Of a DNA stretch of 6,025 bases, positions 1 through 6,025 are shown piece after piece. The translations under genes were made by a program, and so were the position numbers. The stretch is from NCBI GenBank assembly GCA_030453285.1, contig JAKDKP010000164.1, positions 1 through 6,025 on the forward strand. Reading direction: 5' to 3'. Position 1 is the first letter of the stretch. Every line of letters starts with the position of its first letter. This DNA comes from Propionibacteriales bacterium (GTDB lineage Bacteria; Actinomycetota; Actinomycetes; Propionibacteriales; Propionibacteriaceae). The notes under the pieces were generated by a model that searched no databases, was not told where the DNA came from, and was given only the letters and a program-made list of their open reading frames with translations.

Positions 1-2022
1 CTCGACCACGGGCGCAACCTCGACGGTGGTCTCCTCGTCGGGCACGATCGCGCCGGCGAACTGCGACTGGTAGAGGTCGTAGTAGTGGCCCTTGGCCTCG
101 ATCAGCGAGGCGTGGTTGCCCTGCTCAACGATGTGACCCTGCTCCATCACCAAGATCACGTCGGCGTCACGGATGGTGGAGAGCCGGTGGGCGATCACGA
201 AGCTCGTCCGGTCGGCCCGCAGCCGGTTCATCGCCTGCTGGACGAGCAACTCGGTACGGGTGTCGACCGAACTGGTCGCCTCGTCCAGGATCAGCAGAGC
301 CGGATTGGCCAGGAAGGCGCGCGCGATGGTGATCAACTGCTTCTCACCCGAGCTCACGTTCGAGCCCTCCTCATCGATCACCGTGTCGTACCCGTCGGGC
401 AGCGAGTGCACGAACCGGTCGACGTAGGTCGCCTCGGCCGCCTCGTGGATCTCCTCCTCGGTGGCGTCGGGGCGCCCGTACGCAATGTTGTCCCGGATCG
501 TTCCGTGGAACAGCCAGGTGTCCTGCAGCACCATGCCCACCCGGGACCGGAGCTCCGAGCGCGGCACCGAGGTGATGTCGACGCCGTCGAAGGTGATCCG
601 TCCTCCAGTGAGTTCGTAGAACCGCATCACGAGGTTGACCAGGGTGGTCTTGCCGGCGCCGGTCGGGCCAACGATGGCGACGGTCTGTCCCCGCTCGACG
701 ACCAGGTTCATGTCGGTGATCAGTTCCTGCTCCGGGGTGTACGAGAAGTCCACCTTCGAGAACTCGATCCGACCACGCGTCGGGGCCAGTGCGCCGGTCG
801 CCTCGGTGCTCTGCTCTTCGGTGTCCAGCACCTCGAAGACCCGCTCGGCGCTGGCCACACCGGACTGCAGGATGTTCGCCATCGAGGCGACCTGGGCCAG
901 CGGCTGGGTGAACATGCGCGAGTACTGGATGAAGGCCTGCACGTCACCGATGTTCATCTGCCCCGAGGCGACCCGGAAGCCACCCAGGACGGCGATCGCG
1001 ACGAAGTTGAGGTTGCCGACGAACATCATCAACGGCATGATCAGCCCGCTGACGAACTGGGCGCCGAAGGACGACGTGTACAGCTCCTCGTTCTTCTCCG
1101 CCAAGGCCTTGGCGACCTCCGGCTGACGGCCGAACACCTTGACCAGGCTGTGGCCGCTGTAGGCCTCCTCGATCTGGGCGTTCAGCTCGCCGGTCGACTT
1201 CCACTGCTGGACGAACATCTTCTGGGAGCGCTTGCCGATCACCGCGGTGATCACCGCCGAGACCGGCAGGGCCGCCAGTGACACCAGGGCCAGGGTGGGC
1301 GAGACGATGAACATCATCGCCAGCACGCCAACAACGGTCAGCAGCGAGTTCAGCAACTGGCTGAGCGTCTGTTGCAGGGCCTGGGCGATGTTGTCGATGT
1401 CATTGGTCACCCGGCTGAGCAGCTCGCCACGGGGCTGCCGGTCGAAGTAGCTCAACGGCATCCGGTTGATCTTGGACTGCACCTCATCGCGCAGGCGGCG
1501 GATCGACCGCTGCACCGCACCATTGAGCAGATAACCCTGCCACCACGCGAAGAACGCCGACACCACGTACAGGCCGAGTACCAGCAACAGCACCTGACCC
1601 AGCGCGGTGAAGTCGATCCCCACCCCGGGAGTGACATCGAGTCGGCTCAACATGTCGGCGAAGGTGTTGTCGCCACGCGCCCGGAGCTGCTCGATGAACT
1701 GCTCCTTCGACACCCCCGAGGGCAACTGTGCGCCGAGCGCGCCGGCGAAGATCACATCGGTCGCCAGACCAAGGATCTTGGGGCCAATGACGCTCATCAC
1801 GACGCTGAAGACCGCCAGCAGGACCACCACCAGCATCACCGGGCGTTCCGGGCCGAGCTTGCCGAGTAGGCGCTTGGCCGAAGGACCGAAGGTCATCGCC
1901 TTCTCGGCGGCCATGCCCTGTCCGGGCCCGTGTCCACTGGGGGCGTGCTTGGGGCGCTCGGGCGCCTTCTTGACGTCCGCCCGGTCCTCGTTCTCGGCAG
2001 TGCCCTTGGTGTCGGTGGTCAT
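1..2022 (-). CDS. ABC exporter half-transporter, catalytically canonical subunit of a heterodimer (3' end cut by window edge)
   Basis: This is a fused membrane and ATPase half-transporter that should pair with the product of the gene just upstream to export a drug, lipid or peptide using ATP. 674 codons are visible and the frame is still open at base 1. Residues 1-60 form a charged cytosolic extension. Six membrane segments follow at about 61-85, 138-162, 217-240, 242-265, 325-347 and 366-390. The loop between segments 1 and 2 is long, about 50 residues. The ATPase domain has Walker A GPTGAGKTT (452-460), Q-loop Gln500, signature VSSGEKQ (556-562), Walker B LLILDE with catalytic Glu581, D-loop SSVD (584-587) and switch His612. 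Hydrolysis residues are intact, but the signature deviates from LSGGQ, as known for the TM288/BmrD-type subunit. The visible tail is acidic and past the ATPase core, so little is missing. The ATG overlaps the upstream TGA by 4 bases, and a strong ribosome site supports it. The family assignment is firm. The substrate is unknown. Confidence 0.95.
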   Translation of the reverse strand, partial: MTTDTKGTAENEDRADVKKAPERPKHAPSGHGPGQGMAAEKAMTFGPSAKRLLGKLGPERPVMLVVVLLAVFSVVMSVIGPKILGLATDVIFAGALGAQLPSGVSKEQFIEQLRARGDNTFADMLSRLDVTPGVGIDFTALGQVLLLVLGLYVVSAFFAWWQGYLLNGAVQRSIRRLRDEVQSKINRMPLSYFDRQPRGELLSRVTNDIDNIAQALQQTLSQLLNSLLTVVGVLAMMFIVSPTLALVSLAALPVSAVITAVIGKRSQKMFVQQWKSTGELNAQIEEAYSGHSLVKVFGRQPEVAKALAEKNEELYTSSFGAQFVSGLIMPLMMFVGNLNFVAIAVLGGFRVASGQMNIGDVQAFIQYSRMFTQPLAQVASMANILQSGVASAERVFEVLDTEEQSTEATGALAPTRGRIEFSKVDFSYTPEQELITDMNLVVERGQTVAIVGPTGAGKTTLVNLVMRFYELTGGRITFDGVDITSVPRSELRSRVGMVLQDTWLFHGTIRDNIAYGRPDATEEEIHEAAEATYVDRFVHSLPDGYDTVIDEEGSNVSSGEKQLITIARAFLANPALLILDEATSSVDTRTELLVQQAMNRLRADRTSFVIAHRLSTIRDADVILVMEQGHIVEQGNHASLIEAKGHYYDLYQSQFAGAIVPDEETTVEVAPVVE

Positions 2023-3755
2023 GCCGCCACCTCCTCGGCGCTCAGTTGGGACTCGACGATCTCGACGTACGTCGGACACGTCTGCAGGAGTTGATCATGG
2101 GTTCCACGTCCGACCACGGCTCCGTCGTCGAGGACGATGATCTGCTCGGCGGACTTGATGGTGGACACCCGCTGACCGACGATGATCACGCAAGCCTCGC
2201 GGGTTTCGGCCTGCAGCGCGCCGCGCAGTCGGGCATCGGTCGCCACGTCGAGGGCGGAGAACGAGTCGTCGAAGACGTACACCTCAGGTCGGGCAACCAG
2301 GGCGCGGGCGATGGACAGGCGTTGTCGCTGACCACCAGACACGTTCGTGCCGCCCTGGGTGATCGGTGCCTCGAGTTGGCCGTCCATCGTGGTGACGAAG
2401 TCCTCGGCCTGGGCCACCCGCAGGGCGTGCCACAACTCCTGGTCGGTTGCCTCGGGGTTGCCGTAGCGCAGATTGGAAGCGACCGTGCCGGTGAACAGGT
2501 ACGGCTTCTGTGGCACCAGTCCGATCCGGCTCCACAACGCTTCGGCCTCCAATGCGCGGACGTCGGTGCCCGCCACCCGTACGGTGCCCTCGGTGGTGTC
2601 GAACAGGCGCGGGACCAGCGACACCAGTGTGGTCTTGCCGGCGCCGGTCGAGCCGATGATGGCGGTCGTCATGCCACGCTCGGCGGTGAAGGTGACGTCA
2701 CGCAGCACGGGCTGTTCGGCGCCGGGGTAGGCGTAGGAGACATGATCGAACTCCACCACGCCCGCCAGTGGCGGCTCGGTGACGCCGTTGGTCGGCAGCA
2801 CGACCGAGGCCTCCGTCTCGAGCACCTCGCCGATCCGCTGGGCGCACACCTGGGCGCGGGGCGCGATGACCAGCATGAAGGTGGCCATCATCACCGACAT
2901 CAGGATCTGCACCAGATAGGTGAGGTAGGCCATCATCTGCCCGACCTGCAGGTTGCCATCGGCAACCCGAGAGGCACCGAACCACAGCACCGCAACGCTG
3001 GAGACGTTCATCATGAACATCACCACCGGGAACAGAGTCGCCATCCACCGACCAGCGCTGGTGGCGGTGTCGGTCAGGTCGGCGTTGGCCCGGCCGAAAC
3101 GTTCGGCCTCGTACGGCTCGCGGACGAATGCGCGTACGACGCGGATGCCGGAGATCTGCTCCCGCAACACTCGGTTCACCACATCGATCCGCTTCTGCAT
3201 GACCGCGAACAGCGGCCCCATCCGGGACACGATCAGGCCGATGGAACCGGCGAGCACGACGACCGCCACCACGATCAGCCACGACAGGCCGATGTCTTCG
3301 CGCAGCGCCATGATCACGCCGCCGACCGCGGTGATCGGGGCGGTGACCAGCATCGTGCAGGTGAGCAGGACGAGCATCTGCACCTGGACCACGTCGTTGG
3401 TGTTGCGGGTGATCAAGGTCGGGGCACCGAAGTGGTTCAGTTCGCGTGCCGAGAAGGACAGCACGCGGTCGAAGATCGCCCCGCGGAGGTCGCGTCCGAA
3501 AGCCATCGCCGTACGGGCGCCGAAGTAGACTCCGCCAATCTGCCCGAGGATCTGGACCAGGCTCACTGCGAGCATGATCGCGGCCAACGGGCCGATCAGT
3601 TCGGGCTGGGCCTTGGTCACGCCCTCATCGATGATCTGGGCGTTGAGGCTCGGCAGGGCCAGGCTGGCCATCGTGCCGATGAGTTGCAGCAGGACGACCA
3701 GGGCCAGGGAACCCCAGTAGGGCCGCAGGTAGGTCTTCAGGAGTTTGATCAACAT
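2019..3755 (-). CDS. ABC exporter half-transporter, degenerate-site subunit of a heterodimer
   Basis: This 578-residue protein is a membrane and ATPase half-transporter, close in size to TM287-type subunits. Predicted membrane segments are at about 16-38, 53-78, 128-150, 156-176, 238-262 and 276-298. The ATPase domain has Walker A GSTGAGKTT (368-376), Q-loop Gln416 and a canonical signature VSGGQRQ (472-478). Walker B is VYVFDD, with Asp497 where the catalytic Glu is expected. GQR puts Gln528 where the switch His is expected. Asp and Gln at these two places are the known signature of the non-hydrolysing site in TM287, BmrC and LmrC-type subunits. By that model, its Walker motifs and the partner's VSSGEKQ form the degenerate site. 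Its own VSGGQRQ completes the active site of the downstream gene's product. The ATG overlaps the TetR stop by one base (TGATG) and has an AGAGGA ribosome site. The substrate cannot be inferred; drug efflux is the usual role in TetR-linked pairs. Confidence 0.96.
   Translation of the reverse strand: MLIKLLKTYLRPYWGSLALVVLLQLIGTMASLALPSLNAQIIDEGVTKAQPELIGPLAAIMLAVSLVQILGQIGGVYFGARTAMAFGRDLRGAIFDRVLSFSARELNHFGAPTLITRNTNDVVQVQMLVLLTCTMLVTAPITAVGGVIMALREDIGLSWLIVVAVVVLAGSIGLIVSRMGPLFAVMQKRIDVVNRVLREQISGIRVVRAFVREPYEAERFGRANADLTDTATSAGRWMATLFPVVMFMMNVSSVAVLWFGASRVADGNLQVGQMMAYLTYLVQILMSVMMATFMLVIAPRAQVCAQRIGEVLETEASVVLPTNGVTEPPLAGVVEFDHVSYAYPGAEQPVLRDVTFTAERGMTTAIIGSTGAGKTTLVSLVPRLFDTTEGTVRVAGTDVRALEAEALWSRIGLVPQKPYLFTGTVASNLRYGNPEATDQELWHALRVAQAEDFVTTMDGQLEAPITQGGTNVSGGQRQRLSIARALVARPEVYVFDDSFSALDVATDARLRGALQAETREACVIIVGQRVSTIKSAEQIIVLDDGAVVGRGTHDQLLQTCPTYVEIVESQLSAEEVAA
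2029..2036 (-). promoter_or_regulatory. Strong ribosome binding site for the second exporter gene
   Basis: On the minus strand GAGGAGGT lies 6 bases before the ATG at 2022-2020, a near-perfect Shine-Dalgarno match. It lies inside the last codons of the upstream exporter gene. Together with the ATGA overlap it fixes the start and suggests translational coupling, which would help keep the two subunits in balance. Confidence 0.85.
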
Positions 3756-4381
3756 CAGTGGTCCTCTGTGGAGATGATCATCGACGAGGTCGAGGCGGGG
3801 GCGATGCCGTGGACGAGGATGTCGGCGACGCGAGCGGTGGTCAAGGTGTCGGGCAGCATGGACGGCGGGAACCCCATCATCACCGACATGGAGCGGATCG
3901 CGGCTGCGGCTTCGGCCTCCGTGGTCCGGAGGTGGTCACCATCGGGGGCCAGGATGGTCTCGATGGCGTGGGCGAGCTGGGCCTCCCGTACGGCATGGGC
4001 GGCATCACGTCGCTTCTGCTCGGCCTTGGTCGGCTTCTCGTGGGCCAGACTGTGCACCGCGCCGAAGACGCGACGCAGGCGCAGGTGGTGATCCCCGAGC
4101 ACGTCCAGGATGCGACGGACCCGCTCGACCAGAGGCTCGGCCAGGTCGATGGTCTGCAGGTCGTCGATCAGCGGCTCGGGATCGGTGACGTGCCCGATCA
4201 GCGCCATCATCAGGGCCTGCTTGGTGGCGAAGATTCGGAACAGGGTGCCCTCGGCCACGCCGGCCGCCTCGGCGATCTCGCGGGTCGTCACCTTGTCGCC
4301 TCGATCAAGGACCAGTGGGACGGCGGCGATCAGGATGTGGCGCCGACGTTCGTCGGCGGGAAGGGGTTTTGCTCGGCTCAC
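3755..4381 (-). CDS. TetR/AcrR-family repressor of the ABC exporter operon
   Basis: This is a one-component repressor with an N-terminal DNA-binding domain and an all-helical ligand-binding domain. From the start chosen here it is 208 residues, a usual TetR length. The helix-turn-helix spans about residues 31-54 (TTREIAEAAGVAEGTLFRIF), followed by the typical KQALM helix. The C-terminal part, about 65-208, is variable, as expected for an effector pocket, and gives no clue to the ligand. The frame can extend four codons upstream to a GTG at 4393-4391, giving 212 residues. I prefer the GTG at 4381-4379 because the upstream GTG lies inside the predicted -10 box and neither has a Shine-Dalgarno sequence. 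The inner GTG falls about where transcription should begin, so the mRNA would be nearly leaderless, which is common in actinobacteria. The gene is first in a three-gene operon and its stop overlaps the exporter start by one base. A palindrome in its own promoter implies autorepression. The ligand is probably an exporter substrate, by inference. Confidence 0.93.
   Translation of the reverse strand: MSRAKPLPADERRRHILIAAVPLVLDRGDKVTTREIAEAAGVAEGTLFRIFATKQALMMALIGHVTDPEPLIDDLQTIDLAEPLVERVRRILDVLGDHHLRLRRVFGAVHSLAHEKPTKAEQKRRDAAHAVREAQLAHAIETILAPDGDHLRTTEAEAAAAIRSMSVMMGFPPSMLPDTLTTARVADILVHGIAPASTSSMIISTEDH
3762..3767 (-). promoter_or_regulatory. Ribosome binding site for the first exporter gene
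   Basis: AGAGGA on the minus strand lies 6 bases before the ATG at 3755-3753, within the final codons of the TetR gene. It supports this start and, with the TGATG junction, coupled translation of regulator and transporter. Confidence 0.75.
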
Positions 4382-4389
4382 AGCAGGAA

Positions 4390-4418
4390 ACACTAAGTGA
4401 GTGAGCGCTCACTCGCAA
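4390..4418 (-). promoter_or_regulatory. Predicted sigma-70-type promoter of the tetR-ABC-ABC operon
   Basis: On the minus strand the -35 element is TTGCGA (4418-4413) and the -10 element is TAGTGT (4395-4390), separated by exactly 17 bases. The -10 keeps the key T, A and final T of the actinobacterial TAnnnT pattern. A start of transcription 7-9 bases downstream falls at about 4383-4381, on or next to the inner GTG codon of the TetR gene. No other promoter is apparent before the two transporter genes, which overlap each other and the regulator. This is a pattern-based prediction. Confidence 0.6.
4399..4414. promoter_or_regulatory. Perfect 16-bp palindromic TetR operator
   Basis: GAGTGAGCGCTCACTC is a perfect inverted repeat with no central gap. 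It closely resembles known TetR-family operators of the GTGAGNN...CTCAC type. It fills most of the spacer between the predicted -35 and -10 boxes. A bound dimer would therefore block RNA polymerase and silence regulator and exporter together. It lies 17 bases before the preferred start codon. That the adjacent TetR protein binds it is inferred from position and symmetry. Confidence 0.85.
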
Positions 4419-4715
4419 CTCGGATCCGCTCGATCGTGACGGAAATGGCTGGTTCAGTGGTTGGACGAGGGTGCGGTGAGATGTCGGCGTCAGTTGGTCG
4501 TGATGGACACGACTCGGCATTGGCGTGCGGCCGCCCTCTGCATGGGCGAAGGCTCAACATTCCGATCCGGCGAGGCGGCGGAGAAGCCTGGAGGGCGTGA
4601 CCACCACCCCGCGGGCCGAACCCAACCCGAGCCGACCACACGGGCGGCGCGCTCGGCACGTCCATGACCTCGGACGCCCCAGGCCCGTACGGTCACACGC
4701 GCCGAGAGCGAAACG
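4419..4715. other. Intergenic gap with no recognisable gene
   Basis: About 300 bases separate the stop of the ParA-like gene from the operon control region. Short open frames occur on both strands, but all are low-complexity Arg/Pro-rich readings without ribosome sites, and several run into the neighbouring gene or promoter. I see no tRNA, riboswitch or rho-independent terminator with a U-tract. One CCGTACGG palindrome lies at 4685-4692. An undetected small RNA or a rho-dependent termination region cannot be excluded. Confidence 0.6.
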
Positions 4716-6025
4716 TCAGGAGGAAGACTGTTGCAGTCTGGCCGCGGCGGCCTCCTGGACGCGAGGGTCCTTGGCGGCAACGCTGGCCAGAATGCTGGAG
4801 ACCTGGGACGCCAGCCGCAACATCTCCCGACGCGTACGGGGACGCAGCTTGGTGTACTCGATCACGCCGCCCTCGGCCACATGGGGATCGGTCGGGATCT
4901 CCACGATGTGGTCGATGCCGCCGAACCACTGGGCGCCACTCTTGCGGACATCATCCTGGGAATCCATCGGTCCGTTGGTGGCGACCACGACGGTGCGCTT
5001 GAGCAGTTCGGGCCGCTCCTGCTGCAACGTCTCGAGCATCCGTACGGCCGGGACCAGGCTGTCCTTGCGCCACTTGGTGGGCACCACCAGGCAGTCCGCC
5101 GAGTGTGCTGCGGCCAACCAGTTCGGGGAAGCCTCGTTGTTGCCCGTGTCGACCACCACGATCTGGAAGTAGCGGGTGAGCAGATCGTGGATCTCCTCGA
5201 AGTCGGACTTGCTGATCACGTGCCCAGACGTCTGCGCCGACCCGAGGGTGTGGAACTTGCCCGAGGTCTGGTGATTCAGGAAGTACGCCAGATCGGTGAA
5301 CTGTGAATTGCCCGCCTGCAAGGTGTCACGAGCACTCAGCAGGTCGCGGACCGTACGGCGATGGGGCGACAAGGAGCGGTCCGGCATCGTGCCGCGCAGC
5401 TCGTTGTTGTCCCATGCGCAGACTCCGCCGCCGCGTACGACACCGAACGCTGCCGCCAGCATCAATGCGGTCGGCGTCTTGCCGACCCCGCCCTTGGGGT
5501 TGGCGATCATGATCGTCACCGGGCGGTCGAAGGGGGTCCGGACCGCTGCCTCGTCGGCGTGCTCGGCGACCTCCTTGGCCGATGGCGACAGCCCTAGACG
5601 GCCACGCAACCCGCGACGCGACTTGTCGACGGTCTGCGGGTTCAGGTGATTGATCAGGACGTTGGCCGAGTACGACTGGGGCGAGATTCCCAGCGGTTGC
5701 GGCGCAGCGGGCTGAGGGCCACCCGGGGCCTGCTGGCCCTGCTGGTCGTAGCCGGGTTGAGGCTGCTGGTCGTAGCCGGGTTGAGGCTGCTGGGTCTGCT
5801 GGGGATGCTGGCCGTACCCGGGTTGAGCCTGCGAACCCTGGTCGGCGACCTGCCCGATCGCAGCCTCTGCGGCGGCGGCATCGAGGTACGCGCCCCGTGC
5901 GGCTTGCTGGCCGAACTGGTGTGCTGGCGCCTGGTGTCCCGGCTGCGGTGCCTGGCCCTGGTCCGATCGCCCGTACGAGGTGGGTTGGGAGGCGGAGCCG
6001 TACGAGGTGGGTTGGGAGGCGGAGC
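4716..6025 (-). CDS. ParA/MinD-like ATPase with disordered Gln/Pro-rich N-terminus (5' end beyond window)
   Basis: 435 residues are visible. The frame stays open to the right edge with no ATG or GTG, so the true start is outside; the TTG at 5609-5607 lies mid-protein. Residues 1-118 are low complexity: two SASQPTSYG repeats, then a stretch with 27 Gln and 15 Pro in residues 19-118, including PGYDQQ repeats. A linker at about 119-165 carries a basic patch, KSRRGLRGR. The ATPase domain begins at about 168 with deviant Walker A KGGVGKTPT (177-185), keeping the signature Lys177 needed for dimer-type ATPases. WDNNE (204-208) stands where DxDPQ is usual, and DTGNN (292-296) replaces the usual DxPP. 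The domain ends near 420 in an Ala-rich helix. ParA/MinD proteins form ATP-dependent dimers that position DNA or complexes. Here the cargo is unknown and no ParB partner is visible. A link to chromosome or plasmid partition, or to a secretion or conjugation apparatus, is possible. Family confidence is high; the role is not known. Confidence 0.9.
   Translation of the reverse strand, partial: SASQPTSYGSASQPTSYGRSDQGQAPQPGHQAPAHQFGQQAARGAYLDAAAAEAAIGQVADQGSQAQPGYGQHPQQTQQPQPGYDQQPQPGYDQQGQQAPGGPQPAAPQPLGISPQSYSANVLINHLNPQTVDKSRRGLRGRLGLSPSAKEVAEHADEAAVRTPFDRPVTIMIANPKGGVGKTPTALMLAAAFGVVRGGGVCAWDNNELRGTMPDRSLSPHRRTVRDLLSARDTLQAGNSQFTDLAYFLNHQTSGKFHTLGSAQTSGHVISKSDFEEIHDLLTRYFQIVVVDTGNNEASPNWLAAAHSADCLVVPTKWRKDSLVPAVRMLETLQQERPELLKRTVVVATNGPMDSQDDVRKSGAQWFGGIDHIVEIPTDPHVAEGGVIEYTKLRPRTRREMLRLASQVSSILASVAAKDPRVQEAAAARLQQSSS
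5739..5786 (-). repeat. Two exact tandem copies of a 24-bp coding repeat
   Basis: Bases 5739-5762 and 5763-5786 are identical. Each encodes eight residues reading PQPGYDQQ in the disordered N-terminal region of the ParA-like protein. A diverged relative (QPGYGQHP) lies upstream in the protein at about 5802-5825, which suggests an older expansion. The period is a multiple of three, so changes in copy number keep the frame. Confidence 0.9.
5971..6025 (-). repeat. Tandem 27-bp coding repeat running off the window
   Basis: Bases 5971-5997 and 5998-6024 are identical. Base 6025 matches the first base of a further copy, so the array may continue beyond the edge. Each unit encodes SASQPTSYG in the N-terminal region of the ParA-like protein. 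Exact identity at DNA level, including third positions, points to recent slippage or recombination. Confidence 0.9.

Noticed and set aside
85..1281. A 398-codon open frame on the plus strand
   Set aside because: It is antisense to the ATPase and membrane domains of the second exporter subunit, has no recognisable motif, and shows the same His/Asp/Gln/Arg-rich mirror-frame composition.
2063..2074. 12-bp perfect palindrome CGACGTACGTCG
   Set aside because: It lies inside codons near the 3' end of the first exporter gene and contains the common CGTACG core. There is no promoter context to make it an operator.
2046..4091. A 681-codon open frame on the plus strand
   Set aside because: It lies antisense to the exporter and TetR genes and crosses their junction. 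Its translation is rich in His, Gln, Asp, Gly and Arg with no domain motifs, which is typical of the mirror frame of GC-rich genes. The minus-strand reading has full ABC and TetR motifs.
4725..4739. Hairpin AGACTG-TTG-CAGTCT at the end of the ParA-like gene, considered as a terminator
   Set aside because: The 6-bp stem is short, lies within the last codons before the stop, and is not followed by a U-rich run on the minus strand.
4393..4780. Minus-strand open frames of 71 to 96 codons across the intergenic gap
   Set aside because: One ends within the operon promoter and operator and another starts inside the ParA-like gene. None has a plausible start signal or a protein-like composition.
4397..5306. 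Several plus-strand open frames in and beyond the intergenic gap
   Set aside because: They have low-complexity Arg/Pro/Ser-rich translations, lack ribosome sites, and mostly overlap the clearly real ParA-like gene on the other strand.
5607..5609. TTG as the start of a 297-residue ParA-like protein
   Set aside because: The same frame stays open to the window edge. It encodes a repeat-containing tail and a linker without a break, and no ribosome site supports the TTG. The start is most likely beyond 6025.

Overview
The window is GC-rich DNA with long, closely packed genes and strong GC bias at third codon positions. It also has a TetR-type operator and a ParA-family ATPase of a kind I associate with actinomycetes. 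I read it as a high-GC actinobacterium. The frequent CGTACG words made me think of Propionibacteriaceae or Nocardioidaceae, but that guess is weak. All four genes lie on the minus strand, so they are transcribed from high to low coordinates.

Region 6025-4716 holds the 3' part of a gene for a ParA/MinD-type ATPase. Its start lies beyond the right edge. The visible part begins with a disordered Gln/Pro/Gly/Tyr-rich region encoded partly by two sets of tandem DNA repeats. A short basic linker follows, then a P-loop domain with unusual motifs (KGGVGKTPT, WDNNE, DTGNN).

Region 4715-4419 is a gap of about 300 bases in which I see no gene and no convincing terminator. At its low-coordinate end is a compact control region: a 16-bp perfect palindrome sits exactly in the 17-bp spacer of a sigma-70-like promoter that drives the next three genes.

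Region 4381-1 is a tightly coupled operon. It encodes a TetR-family repressor, then two ABC half-exporters. The junctions overlap by 1 base (TGATG) and 4 bases (ATGA). The half-exporters have complementary catalytic changes. The first has Asp in place of the catalytic Glu and Gln in place of the switch His. The second is catalytically canonical but has a degenerate signature motif. This is the hallmark of a heterodimeric exporter of the TM287/288, BmrCD and LmrCD type, with one working and one degenerate ATP site. The likely logic is a small-molecule-responsive repressor that controls itself and the efflux pump. The substrate cannot be read from the sequence. The second exporter gene runs off the left edge, probably only a few codons before its stop.
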